The notes under the pieces are model-generated. The model ran no database searches and had not been told where the DNA came from. It saw only the letters and a list, made by a program, of their open reading frames with translations. DNA of 64,000 nt from Anoxybacterium sp963668245 (lineage in GTDB: Bacteria; Bacillota; Clostridia; Peptostreptococcales; Anaerovoracaceae). Every line of letters starts with the position of its first letter. Within the stretch, counting starts at the first letter, position 1. This document shows positions 35,178 through 44,273 of the stretch, piece after piece. The translations under genes were made by a program, and so were the position numbers. The stretch lies in contig CAXXKB010000006.1 of assembly GCA_963668245.2 (NCBI GenBank), positions 62,001 through 126,000 on the forward strand, in the 5' to 3' direction.

Positions 35178-37463
35178 TTATTCCTGCATTGGCGAAGGAT
35201 GGGTCCGGTTTCGCCCTAGGCTTTTTGCTTGATATAACGCTTCGTCTGCTCTTGTGTACCAAGAGATGAAGGTCTCGCCCATCTGACGCTCTGCAACACC
35301 TGCACTGACGGTTTGTATTCCAGATATCGGATGTCTGAAAATACTGATGATAGTCCGAACGTGATCTGTACGAATAATGGCTTCGTTTTCAGTTGTTTGA
35401 GGCATGAGAAGAATAAACTCTTCGCCACCAAGACGTATCAATAAATCATGGTCACCCATGTTTTGCTCAATGAGCTCGGCGATTTGCTTGAGCACATCGT
35501 CTCCAACAGGATGCCCCCAGGTATCGTTTACATTTTTGAAATGATCTAGATCAATGAGAGCAAAGGAGAGGGGCTCTGCTAGATAATCTGCCATTTCCAT
35601 TACGCCGCTGATAATAGAATCCAAGTAGTATCGGTTGTATGCCCCTGTTAGAGGGTCCTTTCCGATCATGTTTTCTAGTTTTTCTGTTTTTATAATCTGT
35701 TCGGTCACATCTCTTGCAGAAGAATAGATAAAGTCACCAATCCGAGGCTGAGCGTGCCATTCTATGTATTTATAAGTGCCGTCCTTGCAACGAAACCGGT
35801 TAATTAAACTGGCAACTTGCTTGCTATCTCGAAAACGAGAGACTGCTTCTAGGGTTTTTGATAAATCAGCCTCGTGTATACGAGTCAGAAAGCTTTTTCC
35901 AGCGAGCTCTTCGGAACGAAAGCCCAATACTTCTTCAAATTTCCGATTGACCTTGTGATATTTACCTGATAAGTCAACAACACACAGCATATCAAAATTT
36001 AATTCCAAGAAGCCTTCGATTTGCTTTTCTTGTTCATATTCTCTTGTAATATCCTTAAAGGAAGTCACCGTGCCAGCAATCTGATTGTTTTCAGAAACAA
36101 TCAGAGAAACGGTTCCAGAAATTCTGGTTTTAGTTCTATTTTTTGAAATAAGTGTAATATCACGATCGAAATCCGTATTTTCCATTGATTCCAACGTTTT
36201 GGTCACTGGATCAAAAGTGCGGGTATTGGAATTTGTATTGGTGATTTCAAACACTTGATGAAACTGATTTCCAGTAGCTTCCGCATGAGTCCAGCCAGTA
36301 TGTTCCTGAGCACGTTTATTAATCAAAGTGACGATTCCCTTTTCGTCAGTTACGATGATTCCTTCATCAATAGAAAAGAGTGTTGTTTCTAACAAATCAT
36401 TCTTTTTTTTCAATTGAATTTCGCTATTGCGTCGTTTTTCAATTTGAAAAATTGATAGAAGAAACAATCCACTAATCAGTATGATGGGAAGTGTAAAAAG
36501 GAGACTCTTCCCAACAATATACCAAATTGAAATCAATGAAATCATTCTCCATGATGCATCTTCAAAATTTGTAATATATAAAAAATCAGAACCAATGATA
36601 TGCAATGAATGGTTTTTAAAATCGCTGATACGATTCATATCATCATGGGTTACCAATAGACAATCCTGCAACTTTTGAATGGAATCGGAGGGGAGCGTGT
36701 TTTTACCAGAGGCTAGAACGCAATCATCTTCATCGATGATGAATGTTTGAAAATCCGTCGCAATTTCTTCACTAAGCCAATCTGTTGTTAAATCTAAAGA
36801 AACGACTCCACGAAACTGCTCATTATCATATATTGGTGAAGATAAAGTTACCATAGGACCTTTTCCAGCAGCATCTAGATAGATTGGAGTCCAAATACTT
36901 TTTCTTGCGGGATTTAGCTCAGGTGAAGCATTACGATAGAAAGCAACTTTTTTTAAATCGGAAGAATAAAAAAAATTATCGATAGAGGTCCAAGGGTAGA
37001 GCATGATAAATTGATTTTCACTGGTATAATAAAGCCAAGCGATTTCTGGAAAGTGACGATGGTAGACCTGAAAAAAAGTATTGTATTCTAGGGCCATATT
37101 CAATTCATTTTTTGCGGCACCCTCAGTTGGCAGAGCGCCAAGTCCAGTTAAGTTACCGATATTGGCACTGCCTGGCATTGTTGTATTTAGATCTAAATAA
37201 TAGCCGCCCTTTTCCTTCGAAAAGACGAGATATGGATATAAAGTGGAAGAAATTTTATTTTCTTGTTGAAAAAATAATCTGCCAAATGTGGAAAGTCCCT
37301 CAATGGTATTCATACTCACTTGGATATGACTTTGGATCAAATCGGATTTAGACAAAGAAACTCCTTTAAATTCAGTAATCAGAGAATTGAATTTTATGCT
37401 AAAGGTGAATATTAAGATAAACATAACTAATACCACAAGAGATACCTTTTGTATTTGCTTCAT
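35178..37463 (-). CDS. Membrane sensor diguanylate cyclase (Cache-PAS-PAS-GGDEF)
   Basis: About 761 residues. A signal-anchor helix (VSLVVLVMFILIFTFSIKFN) is followed by a periplasm-facing Cache-like sensor of about 260 residues, a second helix (LLFTLPIILISGLFLLSIF), a PAS domain (IDEGIIVTDEKGIVTLINKR) and another (MLCVVDLSGKYHKVNRKFEE), then GGDEF (DPLTGAYNRYYLD; ALIDLDHFKNVNDTWGHPVG; active site RLGGEEF). It should make cyclic di-GMP in response to an external ligand. The product-inhibition Arg (R-x-x-D) before GGEEF is replaced by Gly (GDHDLLIRL). Start at 37463 after GGAGGC. Confidence 0.85.
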   Translation of the reverse strand: MKQIQKVSLVVLVMFILIFTFSIKFNSLITEFKGVSLSKSDLIQSHIQVSMNTIEGLSTFGRLFFQQENKISSTLYPYLVFSKEKGGYYLDLNTTMPGSANIGNLTGLGALPTEGAAKNELNMALEYNTFFQVYHRHFPEIAWLYYTSENQFIMLYPWTSIDNFFYSSDLKKVAFYRNASPELNPARKSIWTPIYLDAAGKGPMVTLSSPIYDNEQFRGVVSLDLTTDWLSEEIATDFQTFIIDEDDCVLASGKNTLPSDSIQKLQDCLLVTHDDMNRISDFKNHSLHIIGSDFLYITNFEDASWRMISLISIWYIVGKSLLFTLPIILISGLFLLSIFQIEKRRNSEIQLKKKNDLLETTLFSIDEGIIVTDEKGIVTLINKRAQEHTGWTHAEATGNQFHQVFEITNTNSNTRTFDPVTKTLESMENTDFDRDITLISKNRTKTRISGTVSLIVSENNQIAGTVTSFKDITREYEQEKQIEGFLELNFDMLCVVDLSGKYHKVNRKFEEVLGFRSEELAGKSFLTRIHEADLSKTLEAVSRFRDSKQVASLINRFRCKDGTYKYIEWHAQPRIGDFIYSSARDVTEQIIKTEKLENMIGKDPLTGAYNRYYLDSIISGVMEMADYLAEPLSFALIDLDHFKNVNDTWGHPVGDDVLKQIAELIEQNMGDHDLLIRLGGEEFILLMPQTTENEAIIRTDHVRTIISIFRHPISGIQTVSAGVAERQMGETFISWYTRADEALYQAKSLGRNRTHPSPMQE

Positions 37464-37592
37464 ACTGTGCCTCCATATCAAATCGTTTTATATTTTTTTC
37501 GACGGGTACTCTATTATTTATATCATTTATAACGAAATTATTGTATATCAAACATTAAATATTAAAATAAAATTAAAAATTGAGAGGGGAAA

Positions 37593-38807
37593 ATGAATTT
37601 TTTTTACAAATACAATTTAGTGTCAGCTTTACTGGTGAGTATTTTTGTGGTGCCCATTGTTTATGGTCTTATTCGATCCTTTCGCTGCGCTCGTGTAGTG
37701 GGCTCCCTGCGCAGCTTGATTGGCAATATGGAATTGATCACAGGGATTGGCCTTTCCTTTACTTTATATCGAAGCTTGCAAAACAATCCAGAGCATATTG
37801 TTTGGACTTTGTGGTATCGTTGGTTTCCAAATACTAGATTTTGGATGGAACAGTACCAGCACGATATTGTGATGAATGCAGTTTTTTTAGCGTTCCTATT
37901 TATATTGGTTTTATTATTTATTCGAATGATTACCCAACCTATCCTAAGACGAATTATTTTGCCTGGCGCCAGCCTCATTAGCCGTAGTATTGAGAAAATG
38001 CCAGATCCAATTCAGAGAACCATTGGAGGGCTTTGGGAAGTGCCAAGATCTATCTGGCTCGTCTTGGTCTGCACTTTATTACTCCAAATTTTTATTAGCT
38101 ATGGAGAGGATAGTCCGCGCAAACAATATATCAGTCAATCTTCATTGTATCAGATCATAAAGAAAGAGACCATTGAACCACTGTTAGGTACTGATTTTCT
38201 ACAAAAAATACCAGTACTTATCAACGATTCGTTTCGGACGATTCATAATCAAGACATGGCCCTTCCAGATAGTATAACAGAAGGCATTAGGGGATTATCG
38301 GGAAACGCAAAAGATGCTCTTGTGATGGAATATTTTAATGGAGTGACATTGGAAGAGGCAATTGCTTCCAATGAAGCAATTGATCAGCAAGCAATCGCAA
38401 TCGTAGGCAATGAGCAAAGTGACAGAAAAAAAGCTTACCTCATCTATCAGTGGATAAGCAAAAATATTTCCTATGATGAAGAAAAAGCAGAACAAATTGT
38501 TGCAGATTCTTCTTCTGTTAAATCAGGATCAGTTGTTGCATTCGAAGAGCAAAAAGGTGTGTGTTTTGACTATGCCACCTTATATGTTTCTATGTGCCGC
38601 GCGGTGAAAGTCAAAGTAAGATTGCTAACTGGACTTGGATATAGCGGAAGTATATGGGGTGATCATGCCTGGAATCAAATTTTGGATATTGAGAAAAAAG
38701 AATGGGTCAATGTAGATCCCACGTTTGGAAGTGCAGGGTACCCCTCCTTTGGGACAAGCGATTTTGATAGCCTTCACAAAGACAGTGAGGTACAAGGAGA
38801 ATGGTAA
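37593..38807 (+). CDS. Membrane-anchored transglutaminase-like protein
   Basis: 404 residues with two to three N-terminal membrane helices (SALLVSIFVVPIVYGLIRSF, FLAFLFILVLLFIRMI, IWLVLVCTLLLQIFI). The outer C-terminal domain has the transglutaminase/protease core: Cys in EEQKGVCFDYATLYVSMCRA, His in GDHAWNQILD and Asp in WVNVDPTFGS. Such proteins act on peptidoglycan or surface proteins, or serve as proteases; the substrate is unknown. GAGAGGGG precedes ATG 37593. It is divergent from the diguanylate cyclase, and 129 bases lie between the two starts. Confidence 0.75.
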   Translation: MNFFYKYNLVSALLVSIFVVPIVYGLIRSFRCARVVGSLRSLIGNMELITGIGLSFTLYRSLQNNPEHIVWTLWYRWFPNTRFWMEQYQHDIVMNAVFLAFLFILVLLFIRMITQPILRRIILPGASLISRSIEKMPDPIQRTIGGLWEVPRSIWLVLVCTLLLQIFISYGEDSPRKQYISQSSLYQIIKKETIEPLLGTDFLQKIPVLINDSFRTIHNQDMALPDSITEGIRGLSGNAKDALVMEYFNGVTLEEAIASNEAIDQQAIAIVGNEQSDRKKAYLIYQWISKNISYDEEKAEQIVADSSSVKSGSVVAFEEQKGVCFDYATLYVSMCRAVKVKVRLLTGLGYSGSIWGDHAWNQILDIEKKEWVNVDPTFGSAGYPSFGTSDFDSLHKDSEVQGEW

Positions 38808-38836
38808 AAAAATAGGAACCGCTTAAACGGTTCCTA
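38804..38836 (-). terminator. Terminator overlapping the decarboxylase 3' end
   Basis: TAGGAACCG and CGGTTCCTA enclose CTTAAA; on the minus strand the stem is followed by TATTTTTTTA. The stop codon of the decarboxylase lies inside the stem. On the plus strand only a weak signal remains. Confidence 0.8.
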
Positions 38837-40259
38837 CAAGTACTTCTCCCAAATCATTTATACCGATGACTTTTTCTCCTAAATTACGCAAGGTTTTGAT
38901 GTATAAAATAGCATCCTCATTGATCTGCTCACCGGGACAAAGAAGTGGGATGCCAGGAGGATAAGGTATGATAGAGCTAGCACAAATCAGTCCAGCCGAT
39001 TGTTCTAATTTTACTCGCTTTTTTTCTTTTGGAATCGAATAAAGTTTAGCCTGCTTTGGTGTTTCCAAGCAGTTTTTTTCTGCGGCGCAGGCAATATCCT
39101 TTTGTGATATTGGAGAAATTTCAGCACAAGCACTTTGAATTTTTTCTAAAGCCGCGGCGAGTTTTTTGTAATCTTGCTTCGTATTTCCAATCCCAGTCAT
39201 TGCCATAATCCAGTCACCAGTAAAAAGTTCAGTATAAATATCATACTGATTGGACAAAATTTGATCAAGGTTTGCGCCTGAAAGACCGAGTTCTGCCATT
39301 GTAAAATTAATCTTTGTGTAATCTAGATTGTCCATCTTGCCCATTGTCCTTAAACCAGAGATTTGACCAATCTGCTGATAAAAGGACTCAAGATTTTCTG
39401 TCCATTCTGACATTAGGGTTGGTCCGTGTTTTTCTATCAGTTCTGCATTGATACCAAGAGATGTCATGAGAAGATAAGAGGGGCTTGTGCTCTGTATCGC
39501 TTGCAGCTTGTCTTCCAATACATATCGATCTACCAAAGTGCTGTTATAGTGGAGAACTGCACTTTGGGTAAAGGAGGCGAGTGTTTTATGCGTGCTGTTG
39601 ATGACTAGGTCTGCACCAGATGATACCGCAGAGGGTGGCAGCTTGTCAGAAAAATGCAGATGCGCTCCGTGAGCCTCATCAACGATTAGAATTTTATGAT
39701 ATTTGTGAGTAATTTCAGCTATGGCCTTAATATCGCTACAAATACCATAGTAATTCGGGCTAGTGATCAATACAGCGGATGCATCGGGATTATCCACAAT
39801 GAGACGCTGTATTTCTTGAGGAGAAACTGCACCGCCAATTCCGTACTCCTTGATGAGTTGAGGGTACGCATAGATTGGATCAATCTGACCTAGCGTCAAT
39901 GCGTTAAAAACAGACTTATGACAATTACGGGCCATGATTAGTTTTTTCCCTTTTGGAACAGAAGCTAAAACGGAAGCAATATTTCCTCCGCTGGTGCCAT
40001 TGATGAGAAGATAGGAATGAGGAACACCATATAAGGAAGCATAATGTTCTTGTATATCTCTGATGACGCCTTCTGTCTGAAAGAGATTGTCTGCTCCAGA
40101 AATTTCAGTAATATCAAAATCCATCATGTGATTTAGGTAGTACTCATATCCAAAACGTTTGTATATATTTGAACCTTTGTGGCCAGGCATATGAAAGGAT
40201 ACCGGGTCTTTTTCGATATGATTGGCGATAAAATGATATAGTGTTTTTTGATTTGACAT
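38823..40259 (-). CDS. Orn/Lys/Arg decarboxylase family protein
   Basis: 478 residues, PLP-dependent, of the short Firmicutes (YaaO/SpeA-like) form without the N-terminal receiver-like wing domain. Landmarks: VSFHMPGHKGSNIYKRFG at the N-terminus, LLINGTSGGNIASVLA, DEAHGAHLHFS, the PLP lysine in NSTHKTLASFTQSAVLHY, and the C-terminal IPYPPGIPLLCPGE. It decarboxylates lysine, ornithine or arginine to a polyamine precursor; the specific substrate cannot be chosen from sequence. The ATG is in AAAGGAG context. It is on the opposite strand from the fab operon and 327 bases from its start codon. Confidence 0.88.
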   Translation of the reverse strand: MSNQKTLYHFIANHIEKDPVSFHMPGHKGSNIYKRFGYEYYLNHMMDFDITEISGADNLFQTEGVIRDIQEHYASLYGVPHSYLLINGTSGGNIASVLASVPKGKKLIMARNCHKSVFNALTLGQIDPIYAYPQLIKEYGIGGAVSPQEIQRLIVDNPDASAVLITSPNYYGICSDIKAIAEITHKYHKILIVDEAHGAHLHFSDKLPPSAVSSGADLVINSTHKTLASFTQSAVLHYNSTLVDRYVLEDKLQAIQSTSPSYLLMTSLGINAELIEKHGPTLMSEWTENLESFYQQIGQISGLRTMGKMDNLDYTKINFTMAELGLSGANLDQILSNQYDIYTELFTGDWIMAMTGIGNTKQDYKKLAAALEKIQSACAEISPISQKDIACAAEKNCLETPKQAKLYSIPKEKKRVKLEQSAGLICASSIIPYPPGIPLLCPGEQINEDAILYIKTLRNLGEKVIGINDLGEVLVGTV

Positions 40260-40373
40260 TGTACGTACTCCTTTCTATATCATCATACCATAATTCCATT
40301 TTCATGCGTCAAAAATTTCGTGGAAATACCTCATTTTGGTATGTTTGGGCGTTTCTTGTATTCGAAAATAAAC

Positions 40374-40427
40374 TTGACACAGAAAAAAAAGAAAAATATA
40401 ATACTGTCAAATAGTTTGATTATCAAA
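40374..40427 (+). promoter_or_regulatory. fab operon promoter with FabT-like operator
   Basis: TTGACA (40374-40379), a 17-bp spacer and TATAAT (40397-40402) match consensus exactly. TTTGATTATCAAA (40415-40427), a perfect 5-3-5 inverted repeat like known FabT (MarR) sites, covers about +6 to +18. A second weaker TTTGATTTAGATAATCA element follows. A repressor bound here would block the operon. The 327-base gap 40260-40586 holds no other gene. Confidence 0.75.
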
Positions 40428-40586
40428 ATAAATTTGATTTAGATAATCAGGGCTATTTCATGATATATAAAAGCGAAGAGAGCACCTTATTATGCCACCT
40501 TGATAGGCATAAGCAAATAGGAACCGTTGATTTGAATATTTGCATGTTATTGATAGAACAAATGTATGAAACAAAGGAGGTACACT

Positions 40587-41552
40587 TTGGGAATCACAAT
40601 TCGATCAACCGGTAAAGCTTTACCGGCACTAAAAGTTGAAAATGAAAAGTTGAAAGAATTTATAGAAACAGATAGCCAGTGGATTATAGACAGAACAGGC
40701 ATTGAAGCAAGGCACGTATCAGTGGAAGAGACCGCTTTGGATTTGGCTGTATCCGCAGCAAATGAAGCGATGGAAGGCATTGAAAAAGATAGTATCGGAA
40801 TGGTTATCGTAGCAACTGTTTCTCCAGACATGTTGGTGCCATCTATGGGTGCACTGGTAAAAAGAGCGATGGGGCTTGAAAATGCAATTGCATATGACAT
40901 CAATGCGGCTTGTAGCGGATTCATCTATGGGGTTTGGAGTGCGGAAGCAATTATGAAAGCGCATGGGATTCAAAGAGCTTTGGTGATTGGAGTTGAGAGA
41001 CTCAGTCGTATTACGAACTGGGAAGATCGGGGTACATGTATACTCTTTGGAGATGGAGCGGGCTGTGCGGTATTAGAAGCAAATGATGAAAAACAAGGTA
41101 TTATGAGCAGTACAATAAAGAATTATGACGATGTTGCCAATGTCCTAACCTGCGATATGGAGTATCAAAAGATTCCGTTTGCTGATGATGGAAAAAAAGA
41201 AATGTACATTAAGATGAATGGAACGCAAGTATTCCGATTTGCAGTAGGTGCAATTGGAGATGCTATGGAAGCGGTTCTAAATAAAGCGGGAATTACTGCA
41301 GATGATGTAAAATATTATGTACCACATCAGGCAAACATGAGGATTATCAATGCAGCGGCACAGCGGGTGAAACAACCAATTGAAAAATTCCAAGTCAATA
41401 TTATGACCACTGGAAATGTATCTGCGGCAAGTATTCCCATGGCATTGACAGATTTGATGAAAAGCGGTAAAGTTCAATCTGGAGATAAGATCATGTTGGT
41501 CGGTTTCGGAGGAGGCTTGTCCGCAGGAGCCGTACTTTTTGAGGCAATATAA
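40587..41552 (+). CDS. fabH: 3-oxoacyl-ACP synthase III
   Basis: Starts each fatty-acid chain by condensing acetyl-CoA (or a branched primer) with malonyl-ACP. The catalytic Cys is in INAACSGFIYGVW, His in PHQANMRIINAAA and Asn in TTGNVSAASIPMAL. Start chosen at TTG 40587: AAAGGAGG lies six bases upstream, while the upstream ATG 40566 has the site inside its own codons. About 321 residues. First gene of the fab operon, controlled by the promoter and palindrome above. Confidence 0.93.
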   Translation: MGITIRSTGKALPALKVENEKLKEFIETDSQWIIDRTGIEARHVSVEETALDLAVSAANEAMEGIEKDSIGMVIVATVSPDMLVPSMGALVKRAMGLENAIAYDINAACSGFIYGVWSAEAIMKAHGIQRALVIGVERLSRITNWEDRGTCILFGDGAGCAVLEANDEKQGIMSSTIKNYDDVANVLTCDMEYQKIPFADDGKKEMYIKMNGTQVFRFAVGAIGDAMEAVLNKAGITADDVKYYVPHQANMRIINAAAQRVKQPIEKFQVNIMTTGNVSAASIPMALTDLMKSGKVQSGDKIMLVGFGGGLSAGAVLFEAI

Positions 41553-41567
41553 AAGGAGAAAACAAAG

Positions 41568-42533
41568 ATGGTAAACATATGTGAATTACTAGATATCCAA
41601 TACCCTATTATCCAAGGCGCTATGGCTTGGATTGCTGACGCGCCACTGGCATCGGCAGTGAGTAACGCTGGAGGGTTAGGAATCGTAGCCTGTGGGAATG
41701 CAGATGCAGATTGGGTTCGCAGTGAAATACGCAAAACCAAAGAGATGACTGACAAACCATTTGGTGTTAACGTAATGCTGCTCAACCCCCATGTGGATGC
41801 GGTGATGGATGTGATTTGCGAGGAAGGTGTTGCCGTAGTTACAACTGGTGCAGGCAATCCTGGGAAGTACATACCAAAACTAAAGGAAAAAGGCATTAAA
41901 GTGATTCCTGTTGTAGCGTCCGTTGCACTTGCAATAAGAGTAGAGCGCGTTGGGGCAGATGCTGTGATTGCAGAAGGTCTGGAAAGCGGAGGGCATATTG
42001 GAGAAGCAACGACGATGGCGCTAGTTCCGCAGGTTGTGGATGCGATTTCTATTCCAGTGATTGCAGCAGGAGGAATTGCAGATGGTAGAGGTATTGCAGC
42101 AGCATTTATGCTAGGGGCAAAAGGTGTTCAAATAGGAACAAGATTTCTTGTTGCAAATGAATGCACCGTATCTCAAAACTATAAAGATATGATTTTAAAA
42201 GCAAAAGATTCTGACACAGTGGCAACCGGTCGTAGCACAGGTCATCCAGTCAGGGTAATAAAAAATAAATTGGCACGAGACATTCTTTCCTTGGAAAAAC
42301 GTGGTGTTGATCCGTCTGAAATCGAAAAGCTGGGTACTGGTGCGCTGAGAGCAGCAGTAAAGGATGGAGATATGGCTTATGGCTCCATTATGTCGGGTCA
42401 AATAGCAGGAATGGTAAATAAAGAACAAAGTGCAAAAGAAATGATACAAGAAATGTTTGAGGAGGCAGAAGCCATTTATGAAAATAGGTCTATTATTTGC
42501 AGGACAAGGGGCACAATACTCCGGAATGGGTAA
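41568..42533 (+). CDS. fabK: Enoyl-ACP reductase II
   Basis: FMN-dependent reduction of trans-2-enoyl-ACP, used in place of FabI by many Clostridia. The fold is a TIM barrel like nitronate monooxygenase: YPIIQGAMAWIADAPLASAV, GGLGIVACGNAD, AEGLESGGHIGEATTMALVP (substrate/FMN His) and IPVIAAGGIADGRGIAAAFM, GVQIGTRF. 321 residues. AAAAGGAG precedes the ATG. Its last 56 bases overlap the beginning of fabD, so the two genes are probably translationally coupled. Confidence 0.9.
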   Translation: MVNICELLDIQYPIIQGAMAWIADAPLASAVSNAGGLGIVACGNADADWVRSEIRKTKEMTDKPFGVNVMLLNPHVDAVMDVICEEGVAVVTTGAGNPGKYIPKLKEKGIKVIPVVASVALAIRVERVGADAVIAEGLESGGHIGEATTMALVPQVVDAISIPVIAAGGIADGRGIAAAFMLGAKGVQIGTRFLVANECTVSQNYKDMILKAKDSDTVATGRSTGHPVRVIKNKLARDILSLEKRGVDPSEIEKLGTGALRAAVKDGDMAYGSIMSGQIAGMVNKEQSAKEMIQEMFEEAEAIYENRSIICRTRGTILRNG

Positions 42534-43470
42534 GAGCCTCTTTGACAACTCACAAAGAGCAAAAACAATATTTGATGTGGCTGGTAGTGAAATTCAGAAC
42601 TGGTGTTTTGAAGGGACAAAAGAAGAATTAAAACAAACCAATGTAACACAGCCATGTATTTATACCGTATCTATTGCAGCATACGAAGCCTTTTTAGAAG
42701 CTTTGGAAAAAATGGAACCTTCTGTTTCAAAGAATGTTCAAATTCAAGGTGTTGCAGGGTTTAGTCTGGGGGAATATTCTGCTTTGACTGCTGCAGGTGT
42801 AATCTCAGACTTTCAAGAAGGAATTGAGATTGTAAAAAAACGTGGCGCGTGGATGAACCAGGCTGGAAAAAATAAATCTGGAGAGAATATTGGCGGGATG
42901 GTTGCGGCATTGGGTGAGCGGAAAGCTATTTTAGAATGCGTGGACCAGTCAAGAGAGAATGGAATCTTGGAAGGGGTAAATTTTAACTCCCCAGTTCAGA
43001 CGGTAGTTGCAGGAGATAAAGCGGCTTTAGAGCGATTTACCGCAAATGCAAAGGGTGCCTGTGGTATTAAAAAAGCAATACCTCTTAGTGTAAGCACCGC
43101 GTTCCATAGTCCTATGATGGAACCAGCCGTTTTAAAACTGCAAGAGCTGTTGTTATCCTCCAAGTTGCAAAATCCAACCAAAGTGGTTTATTGCAATGTA
43201 ACTGGGAAAGATCTTATGGCAGACTGTGCTGAGCAAGAAAGTACTTGGATTGCAAATTTAATGGCGAAACAAGCAAAGAGTCCGGTCTACTGGCAGGAAA
43301 CAATTGAAAACATGGCTGCTGATGGGATAGATACATTTATTGAATTTGGTCCAGGGACAACATTATGTGGAATGGTGAAAAAAATTGCACCAAACGCAAC
43401 CACCATGCATGTAGAAGATATGGAAACCCTAGGGCACACAATGGAGACGTTATTGGATTTGCTTTCATAA
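42478..43470 (+). CDS. fabD: Malonyl-CoA-ACP transacylase
   Basis: Loads malonyl groups onto ACP. N-terminus IGLLFAGQGAQYSGMGKSL, nucleophile Ser in GVAGFSLGEYSALTAAG, His in STAFHSPMMEPAV and the final EFGPGTTLCGMVKKI. About 330 residues. ATG 42478 is used because GAGGAGGCAG precedes it; the ATG at 42457 lies within fabK without a site. Confidence 0.93.
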   Translation: MKIGLLFAGQGAQYSGMGKSLFDNSQRAKTIFDVAGSEIQNWCFEGTKEELKQTNVTQPCIYTVSIAAYEAFLEALEKMEPSVSKNVQIQGVAGFSLGEYSALTAAGVISDFQEGIEIVKKRGAWMNQAGKNKSGENIGGMVAALGERKAILECVDQSRENGILEGVNFNSPVQTVVAGDKAALERFTANAKGACGIKKAIPLSVSTAFHSPMMEPAVLKLQELLLSSKLQNPTKVVYCNVTGKDLMADCAEQESTWIANLMAKQAKSPVYWQETIENMAADGIDTFIEFGPGTTLCGMVKKIAPNATTMHVEDMETLGHTMETLLDLLS

Positions 43471-43514
43471 TAGAAAGCAATGATAAATAGATTTCACAAG
43501 AAAGAGGTGGAACC

Positions 43515-44255
43515 ATGCTGAACGGAAAAAGTGCGGTCATCACAGGCGGTGTACGAGGAATTGGAAAAGCCATTGCGGAAGAGTTTTGCAAACAAGGAGC
43601 AAATGTGTTACTTTGTTATCGGAGCAATGATGAAGCTGCAAATGAAACCGTCAAAGAATTATCCCAATATGGGACAAAAGTTGAACTGCTAAAGGGAGAT
43701 GTGGCCAATCCGGCACATGCTGAAGAAGCTGTAAAACATGCGGTTGCATTATTTGGAAAAGTTGATATTTTAGTAAACAACGCAGGTATTACAAAAGATA
43801 AATTATTGATGCGAATGAGCCCTGAGGATTTTGATCAGGTGATTCAAGCAAATTTAAATGGAAGTTTTTACTTTTTGAAAGCCTTTTCAGCTGTAATGGT
43901 GAAGCAAAAAGGCGGTCGAATTGTGAATATCTCTTCAGTAGTAGGAGTAAGGGGAAACCCAGGCCAAGTGAACTATAGTGCTTCAAAGGCTGGAATCATT
44001 GGAATGACGCTGTCCGCCGCAAAAGAACTGGGCAGAAGAGGAATCACAGTGAATGCTGTGGCGCCTGGATTCATTGAAACCGAGATGACAGAGATTCTTA
44101 CAGAAGATCAGAAGAAGGCAATGTCAGATGTCATTAGCCTTGGAAAACCAGGAAAAGCGGAAGATGTAGCAAATACAGTTGCATTTTTGGCTTCAGATCA
44201 AGCTGCTTATATCACCGGACAGGTTATCGGTGTCGATGGCGGCATGGCAATGTAA
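43515..44255 (+). CDS. fabG: 3-oxoacyl-ACP reductase
   Basis: NADPH-dependent short-chain dehydrogenase of 246 residues. TGGVRGIGKAIAEEF binds the cofactor, NNAGITKDKLLMRM follows, the catalytic triad is Ser (VNISSVVG) and YxxxK (YSASKAGIIG), and the C-terminus IGVDGGMAM is typical of FabG. AAGAGGTGG precedes ATG 43515. Confidence 0.95.
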   Translation: MLNGKSAVITGGVRGIGKAIAEEFCKQGANVLLCYRSNDEAANETVKELSQYGTKVELLKGDVANPAHAEEAVKHAVALFGKVDILVNNAGITKDKLLMRMSPEDFDQVIQANLNGSFYFLKAFSAVMVKQKGGRIVNISSVVGVRGNPGQVNYSASKAGIIGMTLSAAKELGRRGITVNAVAPGFIETEMTEILTEDQKKAMSDVISLGKPGKAEDVANTVAFLASDQAAYITGQVIGVDGGMAM

Positions 44256-44273
44256 GCAGAAAAGAGGATGGAA

